NCBI GenBank assembly: GCA_037178675.1
Contig: JAYMGJ010000051.1
Span: 1 to 64,000, forward strand
Direction of reading: 5' to 3'
Source of the DNA: Scleroderma bovista
Lineage: Eukaryota > Basidiomycota > Agaricomycetes > Boletales > Sclerodermataceae
DNA length: 64,000 nt
Numbering within the stretch: position 1 is the stretch's first letter; each line of letters starts with the position of its first letter. This document shows positions 10,047-20,719 of the stretch, piece after piece. A model generated the notes under the pieces. That model was not told the DNA's origin. It did no database searches and worked only from the letters and a program-made list of their open reading frames with translations. Both the position numbers and the translations under genes were made by a program.

Positions 10047-12416
10047 CTAATGCATAGGCAGGCCCGAAAACTTTGCGACGACATCTGCTGTCCCGTTGAT
10101 CCATACGCCAGTAGCGACCTAGAAATTTGTTAGGAAGACAATAGTTTAGTAGATAAATCTCACCAGGTTCTTTGTTTCCTCCTTGTATTTCTGTGTCCGA
10201 TTACTAGTTAAGAACGAGCCATAGAAATAACTTAATATACATACTCCTTTTGCCTCTGCAGACAATGCCTCAAAATACGTGTTGAATTCTTCAAGCGAAC
10301 CGCCAATTTGGCGTTGATAACGATGCATACAAAGTGTCCTAATAGGGTAGACCAGTTAGCAAGTTTCTGTGTTGATTGTGGCACTTACCTCACGCTCTTG
10401 TTTGATGGTGGACGCCACACCTTCTTCTTCTCAGGTCCATTGGGTGCCATCTGTGTGGGTGGTCCAGCTGGTGTCTCTGCTGGTGACCTTGAAGATTGTC
10501 CGGGTACTGCCTGTGCCGCTGATTGCGATGCGCTCGTATTCACTAGAGTGGTGTTATCAATGGACTCATTGATCTCACACACTCGCCTGTGTGATCTAAA
10601 GGTGCTCCAGCATTTGCTTGATCAATTTGAGACGGTTCCTTAAAGCAATTGTCTTGAACGGTGCCTGGAGTTGTGGTACTCAAGATTGTGGCATCAACAG
10701 GAGGCTTCGTGCGCATGGAAAGCCTGCAACTCAAAGGTTAGCAGATGGTGTATAAAGGTACATTTACTTACAGTGGGTTCCTGACCACAGGAGGAGCGAT
10801 GGGAGCCACTGTGTTACCGCTTTCAACTACATCCGACCCAGCGACATCAGGCACGGTAGACCTACAACACCAAAGTCAGTAAGTGAATGTAAAGACATGT
10901 TTACTCATGATGAGTTCTTGATGTTGTTGTTAGAAATGGCGGCCCCTTCGACCGAGTTTGATGAGGCATTGGACATAGTAGACTCGGCTAGAAACAAGAT
11001 CATTAGTATTGTAATTATTCCTTACATATCTTCTCACCTGGTGCGCAAGCGTCAGCGCCAGTGCACATATCACCCAGTGCGCCAGAGAAGTCATAAATCT
11101 GTCCGAAGTCGTCAGCCTCAGGAGGGGCATAATGTAATGAAGAAGGGATAGATGGTGTATGTGGCCCAGATACAGATTGGATGCTGGAAGAGCTTGCAGA
11201 GGAGGCGCTGATTGATGTGGGTATTTGAGTGTTGGAGTCATTGATGTTGCTGTTGCCATCATCTGAGGATGGCGATGGACTAAGTCATGCACGTTTGGAC
11301 TTGGGTAAGTCTACGGAATCGTTGCCTTCCTTCTTCACCTTGCACTTACCAGTATAGGATCCCCTTTCATCTGACTTGTTAGTAAACCAAGTCTGTTTAA
11401 AGGACCCATAGTTCTTTTTTCCAATCATATCGCTCTTCCACTGATCTTTGCATAGGGTGAGTTGTGGCCAAGATCGTTCCACCTCCACACGGAAGGCCAC
11501 TTTGTCGACAGCAGACATTGATGATCCACGTAGTATCCGAGTCAATGAAACTTGCGCTTACGAAGTTCGTGCCAAATATCCTGTGCGGTCTGAGGATATC
11601 ACCTATCTTTTTGCTAGTAAGAGGCATTGCCATTCGTCGTCTTCCAGGAACGACATGTATTGGCTGGATTGTTGCCCTTCTGCAGTTGTTGAGCCACGTC
11701 TGCCACTCCATTTTGGTCCAAAAGCGAACTTTGGGGTACTTCGCCCAGTCGAGCTGTGGAAGACACTCCGTATGTAAAAGTGGCATGGTGAGGGGTATTG
11801 GGCATAGTGTGACGTTGATTGGACCATCCACTGCAGGCATGCTAGAATTTGGATTATTGACAGCTAGCTGTGAAACCAGTGTATTGTATGTGTTTCTACA
11901 GGGCAAGCAGCATCAGTAATCTACATGATCAGGATGCACTTGCTGGATGGCTGTGCACTCTCCTTTGAGCGATGTATTTTCAGCTTGGAGCTTCGCAATA
12001 GTATCTTGAAGGTATTGCATCTGCTGTACATGCTGCATATATGTGTAGGAGATCAGACGACTGTGACGCAAACAGACCCAACACTTACTGATTGTCTCTG
12101 GCTAATGTTTTGGCCAAAATTATGTTGACTGCATCTATAAAGAGAGGTGATAAGATCAACGATAGAAGTACTGATAAACGACTTACGTTGTATGATGATC
12201 TTGTATTATCTGTGAATTACCACCCCATGCTGGGATAGGGGGCGTAGGCACAGGAAATTGTGCATTTCCACCTCCATAGAAATTACCAGCAGGAGTGTTG
12301 TAAGAGTCTGAAGTATTGTTGGAGTTATAGTTGGAGGGATTCTGGATATCTGGAAGAGGCGAGAAGGAGAGGGGACCAGACGACATGGTGGAGAAGGGCA
12401 AGATGATGTTTGTCAC
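10047..12416 (-). CDS. Multi-exon lineage-specific protein, coiled-coil plus charged domain
   Basis: The start at 12416 gives MTNIILPFSTMSSGPLSF and a Pro/Asn-rich disordered head ending at a GTAAGT donor. Next come a small exon, a coiled-coil exon (HVQQMQYLQDTIAKLQAENT), and a block (11397-11906) with RFWTKMEWQTWLNN and GDILRPHRIFGTNFVSASFI. This leads into KVAFRVEVERSWPQLTLCKD at 11285-11545. Further exons are Ser/Pro-rich (TPSIPSSLHYAPPEADDFGQ). The last encode QRQIGGSLEEFNTYFEALSA, then KYKEETKNLV, then a tail ending PMH and TAG at 10047. This pattern matches a family of uncharacterised agaricomycete proteins often found beside transposons. Around 11514-11524 the frame jumps by one base without a visible intron, so this copy may be damaged. 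Function unknown. Confidence 0.55.
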
Positions 12417-12487
12417 TGTTTGTTGCTTGAGCCCGCGATTTCTCTAAGTCCCAAACAAGGCCGCATACTACATACTTCAACACGATC
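12417..12487. promoter_or_regulatory. 71-bp bidirectional promoter region
   Basis: Only 71 bp separate the minus-strand ATG at 12416 from the plus-strand ATG at 12488, so both genes must be driven from overlapping or shared promoter DNA. No TATA box is evident. Confidence 0.45.
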
Positions 12488-13093
12488 ATGTCCGACACAA
12501 CAAACACCACTGTGAAAGTAATTGAAAACGTCATCGTACTTGAGGTGGAGAACATCCTGAAAGGTTGGCCTACGTATGTTATCAATTTTACACCAGAAAG
12601 CACACATCCCCACGTACGTATTTCTACACATATTGCTACTCATCATCTCATGCTAGCGCTACAGAAAATCATTCTGCGTTTGCAGAAACCATCTAATTGT
12701 ATCACCATTGGACCGGAAGATGACGACAGCAAGTTTGTCTCGCGTCCAAGCCAGTATGGTAAGTCTCATTGCGCATATATGCACCTCTTTTTGAGTCTAG
12801 GTCCAGAAGTCTTAATGCAAAACTGTGACGTGAATATCATGGTGTCTGAGCCACGGTAAGCTTCATTCTAGCTATGTTCCACAACTAATCTTCGTAGATC
12901 CAATGGCCTGACTCGGCCATATGAAAGCGAGTCAGAGGAATCCTCTGATGATGGAGACGACAAGACGTCTCCTGTCGAAAAAAATTCCCCAATCACCATC
13001 ACAGCGACTCCAGTCCATTTCGCCGGCCTTCCAAAGGAACAGCCTCTCCCTGTCAAGTGCAAGATTTTCGACAAATCTTGGCCCCCCCGCTGA
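12488..13093 (+). CDS. Small uncharacterised protein, 2-3 exons, acidic tail
   Basis: ATG at 12488 begins MSDTTNTTVKVIENVIVLEV. An optional 42-bp intron at 12759-12800 (gtaagt...ctag) is a multiple of three and has no stop, so it could be retained. A second 42-bp intron at 12856-12897 (gtaagc...gtag) is required to avoid a stop. The last exon encodes RPYESESEESSDDGDDKTSP and ends ...FDKSWPPR at 13093. The N-terminal part looks folded (alternating hydrophobics, GWPTYVINF); the C-terminal part is acidic and disordered. It is head-to-head with the gene ending at 10047, and both sit next to the Tnp2 transposase, so all three may travel together. No known domain recognised. Confidence 0.5.
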
Positions 13094-13365
13094 CCAGTGC
13101 GACCAGCCGCCTACCGCAAGATCTCTGCAACGAGTTCAATCGCTTCATATGTCGGGTTCAAGACATTTCCAGCAGCGCTGAAGGCCGTTACTGATGGTAC
13201 CGATAGTGGCCTGGGCGAGGAGAAGGTTCACAGGGACGAAGCTGTGGAAAAGAAGTAGAGTATTTCTGGTTTGTGTCTCATGGACTCAGTGCATTAATGT
13301 TGTGTGTACCACCACTGTTTGCAAAGTAGTTGTCTGTATTGAGTGTAATAGTGATGATAAAAGTG

Positions 13366-15839
13366 CTAATCCTCCTCGTTCTCTGAACCAAAATGCGCAA
13401 TGTCCATGCCCGTTTTCTTGGCTAAGAAGTACCTATCCTCTGCTACTCCATGAATGACAGGGCGATGCAGAATCATGGCGACAACTGATCGAATGTCCGT
13501 GATCCTGACCATCTGCAAACTCTCCTCACCAAGCTTCATGCACGAAGCCAAGACACCATATGACTGCTCGAGTAAGTAAGGGTGGGGATTAGAATACAGT
13601 GTGACAAGAATGACATCAACAAACTGCAGGCGATCTTGGGCATTCCATTCTTCATTTAGATCGTGCCAGTCATCTACTTCCCTAGCAAGCCTTGTAAAGT
13701 AGCGCACTTCCACGATCCGGTCTCCACCATTAACAGTGATCTGAATTGTATCACAGATCAATGTCAAAATCATTTTAATGATTGACATACCTTGACATTG
13801 CGAGCCATGTGGATGTCTTCCAGTGCATGCTGCAATTCTTGGTATTCAGACTGGGCGATCTGGCCATTGGGCAGGTGAAGACATGCCCAGTGGAATATTT
13901 TGGGTGTGCATGGCAGTCCGAGATAATCTGCAATGACCCTCACATCATCTCCATGAACTGTAGTAAGATGCTTGTCATGTTTGGCCAGAAGAACATAGCT
14001 GTTTCCAAGGTCAGCAGATGCGTGTGGGTTTACATTCTCAGGAGGATCGAAGTGTGGGATCATGGCTTTCAGAGCATTAACTTGACAATGATGAATACCT
14101 TGCTGCACAAGTTTAGAAAAAGGATCCGAAGGCTGTCTGATCTCTTGGCCAAGATTGCCAATTGTCCTCTCCATTGTCCACTGGGATGAACAAATTGGCA
14201 AGCCAACACAAGTTGCTTCAGTTGCAAGGTGACATGTAAGGTGAACACATGGACAAATGAATGGCATGTGGTCGACATGGCGCTGGTAGAAGATCCTCTT
14301 GAACTCTGGTTCCCACTCTGCAATGAGTTGACAAGCATGCTGAAGCTGAGCAGGGGTGATGCTGTATTGTGCCATGATTTGAAGGCCAGCAACAAATTTG
14401 CATAAGTTTTGCCAAAACTGCTCGGGGAGGATTCCATACAGTAGGGCCAGACATAGAGAGTATATCCAGGTAATATATTCAGTCGCCTTGTACCATGAAT
14501 TAGCGTGGAGACTGGGGTCATGAGGAGCTACATCAAATGAGCCAGGTAGATACATCCTGCAGGCAGCAACAGCATGACCATGGGCTTCCCAGGTTGTGAT
14601 ATCCTTGAAAATGGCCCAATCCCAGTTGGCTTGATTGTCTGTAGGAGCACAGTCAAATTTGTCATGCCAAAGGTCGAGCCAGAGACCGGCCATGTTTGCG
14701 CCACTCAGATGCATCATTTCAGAGGAAAATACCTCTGGAATGCCTTGAATAAGTTGTGGCTGGAGGGCAAGCAAAATACTTGGGCCCACAATGCCAGTCT
14801 CCAAGTGTCGGGTCTTGTACACATGCTGTGTCGGCGAGTTAAGAAGGTGCAAGAGGTGTTGGATGTATATGTGTGAGTTGCTCAGCCTGATATCATAGAC
14901 ATCAATGTCAGGGTGGTCACATCCATGTACGTTGTAGTCATCAGGCTTGAGGAGGACTGGATAGTATTGAGGTGCACTGGGCTTACAATGTCTGTTCAAG
15001 GGACAGAGCATCTGACAACTGTTCTTTCCCTGATGTCTGACAAAATTGCTTAAGGTCAGCAGCCCAGGGCCATCAGCACATGTGAGAAACAAGAAGAGCC
15101 ACAAAATAAATTCATGATCTTGGGACACATCCCAGATGTGGAGTCCCTCCCACTGTACAGCAGAGAGGTGGTGTAAGCCTGGGAAGAGAAATGAGTCGAT
15201 GATCTTCAGCTTTTTGGGACCAGGAATGATCACCCCTGGAAGAACATGTTTCTTTTTGTAGCAATATTCGGGGGACAGGTTGAGTATGATCCATATATAA
15301 ATCCAGCAGTCAGAGTCTTTGCTCTCATATAACTGCATGCCATCAATTGATAACATGAGCAATATGTCGTTTTGCTGGATCTTGTTCTGAGTGACCGCGT
15401 TGAGATAAGCCTGACCGCAGAATACATCGTCATACGTGTCAACCAAGCCATCATTCCGCTGGAGTTCTTGAAAGATCTGGTGTGTCTGTTGCTCATGATA
15501 ACGCATCTTCTCAGCGCTCTCAGGATGTCGCCAGAGTGATTGGAGCTGGGGAGCGATGGGGATAGTATGAAATACAGCACGCGGATGTTTAATCCTTCCG
15601 TTGCTCCTGTCGAATCTGACCTGGTCATACCGTGGCTCAGAGCACTCTGGACAAGAGTCGAGGTTGGCAAAAGGGCCGACATATGCAGCACAAGAATTAA
15701 TACACATATCAATAGTGGGATCTCCGCAATTTAAAGTCTTGAGCCTCCCTCCCACTCTGTTCCAGTGACTGGGCTGACCTCTTCCCCTCTGGTAAGTTCC
15801 AATCATGGGCATGCTTTGTGGCAGCATGGTCTCAGGCAT
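13366..15839 (-). CDS. Tnp2-family (CACTA/EnSpm-type) transposase
   Basis: The long frame (13770 upward) carries the Transposase_21/Tnp2 signature: CINSCAAYVGPFANLDSCPEC near the start, then ILLMLSIDGMQLYESKDSDC, HVLPGVIIPGPKKLKIIDSF, LFPGLHHLSAVQWEGL, ADGPG, YNVHGCDHPDIDVYDI and SSQWTMERTIGNLGQEI. It continues ...KAMIPHFDPPENVNPHASAD and LPNGQIAQSEYQELQHAL. A 50-bp intron (13741-13790) joins a last exon with VRYFTRLAREVDDWHDL and a C-terminal YFLAKKTGMDIAHFGSENEE, also typical of the family. The frame is open upstream to 16019, but its first ~37 codons are antisense to a UPF0014 relic. I therefore place the start at the Met at 15839 (MPETMLPQSM); the true N-terminus may need more exons. The coding region looks intact, so the element may have been active recently. 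Confidence 0.75.
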
Positions 15840-15904
15840 TGTGGTGGCTGCTACATATGTCCTAAAAGAGATATAGCACGTACCCTTTCTCACACACACC
15901 TTAC

Positions 15905-16457
15905 TTTCCAGCAGTCTCACCGAAGCCTCCAGTGACAACCGTGACAAGGTCGAGATGCATCTTGCTTTTGTTGCATCTTGGTTTGAGACTTGTACACCAA
16001 TCACCCGTGAAGCCCTCAATCAAATGAGGTTTGTGACAAGCACGCCAGTGGAGGCATCAATGGTTCTAATTTTACTCAACCCAGCGTCATTGGTATCATT
16101 TCAATACCCGGTATGATGACTGGTGCAATCCTCGGAGGTTCTTCGGTCACTCAAGCTGCAAAACTGCAAATGGTCATCATGTTCATGATCTCAGCTTCTG
16201 CTGCTCTTGCTTCTATTGTTACCACTGTCGGCACTCTTGCGATGATGGTGGACAATGAGCACCGTGTGTGTCCTGATAGGGTGGATGTTAGGGAGCACAT
16301 GATCTGGAGGGCAAGACACTGGCTGGTGAGTGGTGCAGTTGGTGGCATCAAGGCAGCTGAGCTGGGTGGACAATTATTAGCTGCTGCACAAGATGGAAAA
16401 CTAGATGTGAGAATGGTCACAGAGAAACTGAGAGGTTACTGGGCTAACTCCAAGTAA
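15905..16457 (+). pseudogene. UPF0014 (FetB/STAR2-like) membrane permease, C-terminal relic
   Basis: On the plus strand the frame DNRDKVEMHLAF and FETCTPITREAL begins at about 15912. After a frame change near 16085 it continues VIGIISIPGMMTGAILGGSS, then the hydrophobic helix MVIMFMISASAALASIVTTV, and finishes WANSK at a TAA (16457). PGMMTG(A/Q)ILGG is the hallmark of the UPF0014/FetB family of ABC-transporter permeases. The N-terminal helices are absent and the frames do not join by any visible intron, so this is a relic. Its truncated 5' side abuts the Tnp2 element, which suggests the transposon interrupted the gene. Confidence 0.7.
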
Positions 16458-16585
16458 AAGAATTAAGTGGGTTTGGAAGTTGAGCCCATTGATATTTTAC
16501 TTTACTCCCTTTTGACACCTGTTATGAATATCTAGACATATACGCTGATTGAGCTGGTGGCTATGGCATCCACCCATGTCATGCT

Positions 16586-16900
16586 GTGCAGTGTACAATC
16601 ATGGCAGTTCTTTTGTTTGTGCTCCCTCTCTCAACAAGCCGTAGCAGTGGTGATGCTCTGAACGCGTTGGCATCATGTTTCAGTGTGCATCAGGCCCACC
16701 ATCGGAGCTCAAGCCTTTCCACTCAACTGCAATGTCATTGTTCCTCACCAAAGCACGTGTTTCAATGTGTGCCATGCCATCCATTCGGGCTGCATTTCTG
16801 CTCAACCATGATGGCGAGCCTATCAAGGTACTATAGTGGGCATTCAGGTCTTCCTGTTGATGTTTTGACTTTCAGTGAGGAGCAAGCTGCTGCTGATTAG
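16586..16900 (+). other. Open stretch, possible exon relic
   Basis: Besides the longest frame, another plus-strand frame at about 16685-16830 reads SELKPFHSTAMSLFLTKARV and ...AAFLLNHDGEPIK up to a possible GT donor. It looks like protein-coding composition, but I cannot name a family or link it to other exons. Confidence 0.25.
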
Positions 16901-16990
16901 GGCATCTACCATGTCACGACTCATTGCACAGCACCACTCGCCCGTAGGTACAGCTTGTAACCTGTACAGTACTATCAGCGGATTGTGATA

Positions 16991-17470
16991 TCACAGATTT
17001 TCAGGCCTTGCTCTCTTCCATCTGCTATGAGTTACTTGCATAACCTCAGGGAAGGGCCACTCTGAGAGTTCATGCTCGCTCTCACCTCCCAGAATCATCT
17101 CTACAAGCGCCTCACCACTTAGCCATGCATGCACCATTCCCTCTCCAGTATAACCCGCAGCAATCCATTTCCCAGGACAAGAGCCAGAGTCCCTCGTTAT
17201 TTGTGTACTACTTAGAATGGGAATAATGGGCTTATGTAAGTCATTGCACGTCTTTGTTGATTGCCTTCGAGTCGCGGTAGGTAAGTTGTCAACTCGTCTC
17301 ACCTTCTCGCGTTCAGCTAACACTTGCAGGTCCAAATTCGAGTCTTTCGCATCACTGTCGACGCATAATGATCTCTCAAGGACACTTTGCAGGTTGGATA
17401 GACAGCTTAGGTGACACAGGTGTGTTGCCTTATCGTCATTGCTGAACTTAACTAATCGTCTCACATTCAA
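16991..17470 (-). pseudogene. FAD-dependent oxidoreductase (DAO family), C-terminal relic
   Basis: The last part of this minus-strand frame reads GKWIAAGYTGEGMVHAWLSG, EALVEMILGG and ends ...PEVMQVTHSRWKRARPENL at the stop. GYTGEGM followed by (A)EAL is the C-terminal FAD-contact region of DAO-type oxidoreductases in basidiomycetes. The upstream 90 residues do not look like this family and the N-terminal dinucleotide-binding GxGxxG half is absent. This is a 5'-truncated relic in repeat-rich DNA. Confidence 0.55.
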
Positions 17471-17499
17471 ACATCATTGACATTTTCGCCCACCACTAC

Positions 17500-18290
17500 A
17501 TACCTTGCTGGGAACATGACAACAATGACTACAACGCCAGGCCAGTGACATGACAACATCAACAGCAGCCATGACAACAACGCCCACATACGGCCACTGT
17601 TGCTGTGGAACATCGATGACACTGGTGTCTACCTGCAGCACACAGGCACGATGACGCGACGTCTGCCTGCAGCCACCCTCTCGCATCGACAACCATCTCT
17701 CCACCTCCACCCGCTGACACACTGACCACCACCACAGCACGCACGGTAAGCCCCCTCACTTCCTTCACATGCACTCATACTCTCACCACACACGCACTCA
17801 TTCACCACCGTCACCAATGCGCTGACAGCCACAATGGCCACCAGCGACGACGACAGCCACAACCAACAACATGCACCACCACCATCAACGCAATGACATG
17901 CACCACTGGCACCACCAATGCCATGACACGGCCACTAGCAGCATCATCAACTACAAGTGCGATGACAACAGCCATGACACCGACCAGCACCTCCACTGGT
18001 AGTGTCATTGACGATGACGCACCACATGGCCGATGTGACAGCGACACGAAGACGAAGACAACGACAACGGGAGTGTATGGGACAACACGATGGCAGCGAT
18101 GTTTCTGCACCAGCACAACGATGACAATGTGATGCGCATGGCCGATGCCATGGCAAAGGCGTCAACATCAACGATGTGACATCCGCCTGAAGCATGCAGA
18201 GTCATGGTAGGGTGGTGATGCCAACGAGTCATGTTCACCACCGCTCTAATGACAACGTGCATGTCCTGCCTAGTAGCAGTACCTTTGTAG
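17500..18290. repeat. CAACGACGA/GATGACA-rich low-complexity block
   Basis: About 800 bp consist of diverged words such as GACAACAACG, CGACGACGACAG, CATGACACCG and CACCACCACCATC. Reading frames stay open on both strands and give Thr/Met/Ser-rich or His/Cys/Val-rich nonsense proteins. The words GTCTGCCTGCAGC (17666) and GACATCCGCCTGAAGC (18178) recur in the block at 43.1-43.4 kb, so these are copies of one dispersed repeat family. Confidence 0.65.
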
Positions 18291-18633
18291 ATAGATATAA
18301 ATCATGCAAGCAATGTACTAGATACCTTTCTGGGGTGTAAATTTGGAACATGATTTTCAAACAAAATCAGATGATCTCAATATGTGGCTCACACCTTAGT
18401 ATGCTTCTTTGTAAGCAATGATACTGGATCCCTCAATGCCAAGGTATTACCATGGACCCTGTGCAGGTTGGTATTACCTAGTAGTATTATAATGTCTGTT
18501 CAAAGGACTTGCAAGCCACTTGGTGTTGATGCAGAGGATGATCAATCAGAACAAGAAAATTGTGTATTGCAGGACTTACTAATGTATCTACATGTTAAGA
18601 ATTCACCAATGATAGGTTGGGTGCTAGATGTTA

Positions 18634-18723
18634 ATTGACTGGTCTGGCACAAATGCCATAGAATGACCATAGTAGTACAACTCCATGATATCACTGGGTA
18701 TTTCTTTCTCAGAGTAACAGACT

Positions 18724-18761
<38 letters not shown>

Positions 18762-19345
18762 TGCAATGAATGTCAGACTGAATACTAGATGATAATTGTC
18801 TGGTCAACAAATGTCAGAGAATAACCATAGGACAACACCATGATATCACTGGATATTCCATTCTCAGAGAAGTAGAATTATTACACATATATTATCAATG
18901 GATAACAGACCAAGTGCCAGATGAGATGATAATGGCTAATATGTCAATGGATGTCAAGATAATGACTGGCTGGTCAATAATTACCATAGCATTGCCACAC
19001 AATGACACAATGACATCCATAGATATTCCTGGTCCAGAGTAACAAAATTATTGTATACATCTTGTCAATGGATATCAGGACAATGACTAGCTTGTGAGTA
19101 ATTAACATAGCATTACCATACAATGACACAATGACACCCATAGAAATTCCTTGTTCAGAGTAATCCAATTATTGCACACTCATTATCAATGGATGTCAGG
19201 ATAATGACTGGCTGGTCAATAATTACCATAGCATTACCACACAATGACACAATGACATCCATAGATATTCCTTGTTCAGACTGATAAAATTATTGCATAC
19301 ATCTTATCAATGGATATCAGGCTGCAAGTTGGATGATAAGGACAT
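18634..19345. repeat. ~120-135-bp tandem satellite, about five copies
   Basis: Five head-to-tail units can be followed by the anchor words TGACTGGCTGGTCAATAATT, ACCATAGCATTACCACACAA, TGACACAATGACATCCATAG, ATATTCCTTGTTCAGAGTAA and ATTATCAATGGATRTCAGGA. They start near 18634, 18798, 18958, 19084 and 19205. The last three are closely similar; the first two are more diverged and the first is interrupted by the (CA)n tract. Confidence 0.75.
18728..18770. repeat. (AC)n microsatellite, 43 bp
   Basis: Uninterrupted ACACAC from 18728 to 18770, embedded in the first satellite unit. Confidence 0.95.
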
Positions 19346-19518
19346 ATAAACTCCCAAAATGTCACCCTGAAATTATATATCCTCACCATAAAGTCATCCT
19401 TCTGTTGTTGCATGATCAGCACAAGATAATGGCTTCTAAGCAATTATCCATTTATATCATGCTGATTTCTATTTGTAAGATTTGTCTGGTCATACCAGCA
19501 CCTCCCCATTTTCCTGAT

Positions 19519-19560
19519 GGAGGACAGCGGGGAGGACAGTGGGGAGGACAGTGGGGAAGG
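19519..19560. repeat. GGAGGACAGTGG short tandem repeat
   Basis: Three copies of GGAGGACAG(C/T)GG in a row at 19519-19560. Confidence 0.8.
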
Positions 19561-19979
19561 GAATGGAGGCAGCATGCAACAAGGAGGCAATAAGGAGCTT
19601 AGTAAGTTGACAGGTGCTGATTTGCACAGCCCAGTCAACAAATTAATATTACTGAAATGAAATGGCAGTATGCGTTCACGCATCGAAAAACATCACATGC
19701 TGATCAACAACACGCGTCACACACCTGTTGATCAACTGGGAGTAGTGTGCACTAATTATTATGCTGTTTGTCACTAATTTCTGCAGGAAAACTACATAGA
19801 TAGCATGGTAATTCAATATAGTGAAAGAACAAAAAAAAGTGCATGAGAAATGAGCAAGAAATGATGAAGTTGCATGCTCACTGTGCAGGACGATGAGCAA
19901 AGGGGGTTCGACGTCATGGGAAACAATGACGGCGCGACCGGAATAGCAGCCTGCCTGGTCTGGGTTAATGCTGACATAA

Positions 19980-20708
19980 CACTGCAAGCATTTCTCAATG
20001 TTTTATGACAAAACATTATAAAAATATAGAAGAAAGAGATACTCTTTTGTTTACAATTTTGTTTAACAAAAAACACAAATATCATACAGCATCATTTTGT
20101 CATTTTCTTTGCCAAAACATCATGTGAGATCATTTCTTATGTTAGAACTATAAAAATTTTAACCTTTTTCTTCTGCCTGTTCCTTGAAAAACAAATAAAG
20201 AAAAGAAAATGTAACTTTTCTCATAGCAAGAATTTCAGCATGTTTTATTAGAAATAAGATACCATATTATTGCTAAAAATATGAATATGTTGAAAGAAAA
20301 CAATAGATTTTTCTTCAAGAAACATGATTGTTCCTGGATACTGATTGGCTGGCTAGAGTGTTTTGACCAAAAATATATAGCATATTTCCTGAACATTTAT
20401 TTTTGTGAAATAGAGTATCTTTTGATTCAATTTTTCACTGCAGAAAATTGAAAACACTTACTGTGGGAAAATTTACATTGTTATTTCTTTATTTTTTTTT
20501 GCAAGAAACAGGCAAAAGAAAAAAGTTAAATATTTTATACTCTCAACATAAGAAATGATCTCAAATCATGTCTTGACACAAAAATGACAAGAATAATGCT
20601 GTCTGATATTTGTCTTTTTTGTTGAACAAATTTGTAAATAAAAGAGTATCTCTTTCTTCTATTTTTTTACAATTTTTTGTCATGAAACATTGGGAAATGC
20701 TTGCAGTG
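19980..20708. mobile_element. Foldback MITE, CACTG ends, TAA target duplication
   Basis: The left end CACTGCAAGCATTTCTCAAT and the right end (reverse complement CACTGCAAGCATTTCCCAAT) start a long imperfect inverted repeat. Each arm extends some 250 bp: for example AGAAGAAAGAGATACTCTTT on the left and its near-exact complement at about 20640-20660. The element is 729 bp, very AT-rich, with no credible gene. It is flanked on both sides by TAA (19977-19979 and 20709-20711). CACTG termini with a 3-bp duplication fit a non-autonomous CACTA/EnSpm relative; TAA would also fit PIF/Harbinger. Extra internal copies of GAGTATCTTTT near 20415 resemble subterminal repeats. Confidence 0.85.
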
Positions 20709-20719
20709 TAACCTTATCT

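Noticed and set aside
13782..14189. 135-codon plus-strand ORF
   Set aside because: Lies antisense within the well-supported Tnp2 transposase.
15840..16019. N-terminal 60 codons of the open frame leading into the transposase
   Set aside because: About the first 37 codons are antisense to UPF0014 coding sequence, so they are host DNA and not part of the transposase.
17559..18262. Many overlapping ORFs on both strands (Thr-, Val- or Cys-rich)
   Set aside because: Low-complexity DNA with few stops; composition mirrors the repeat words and no splice logic or homology is visible.
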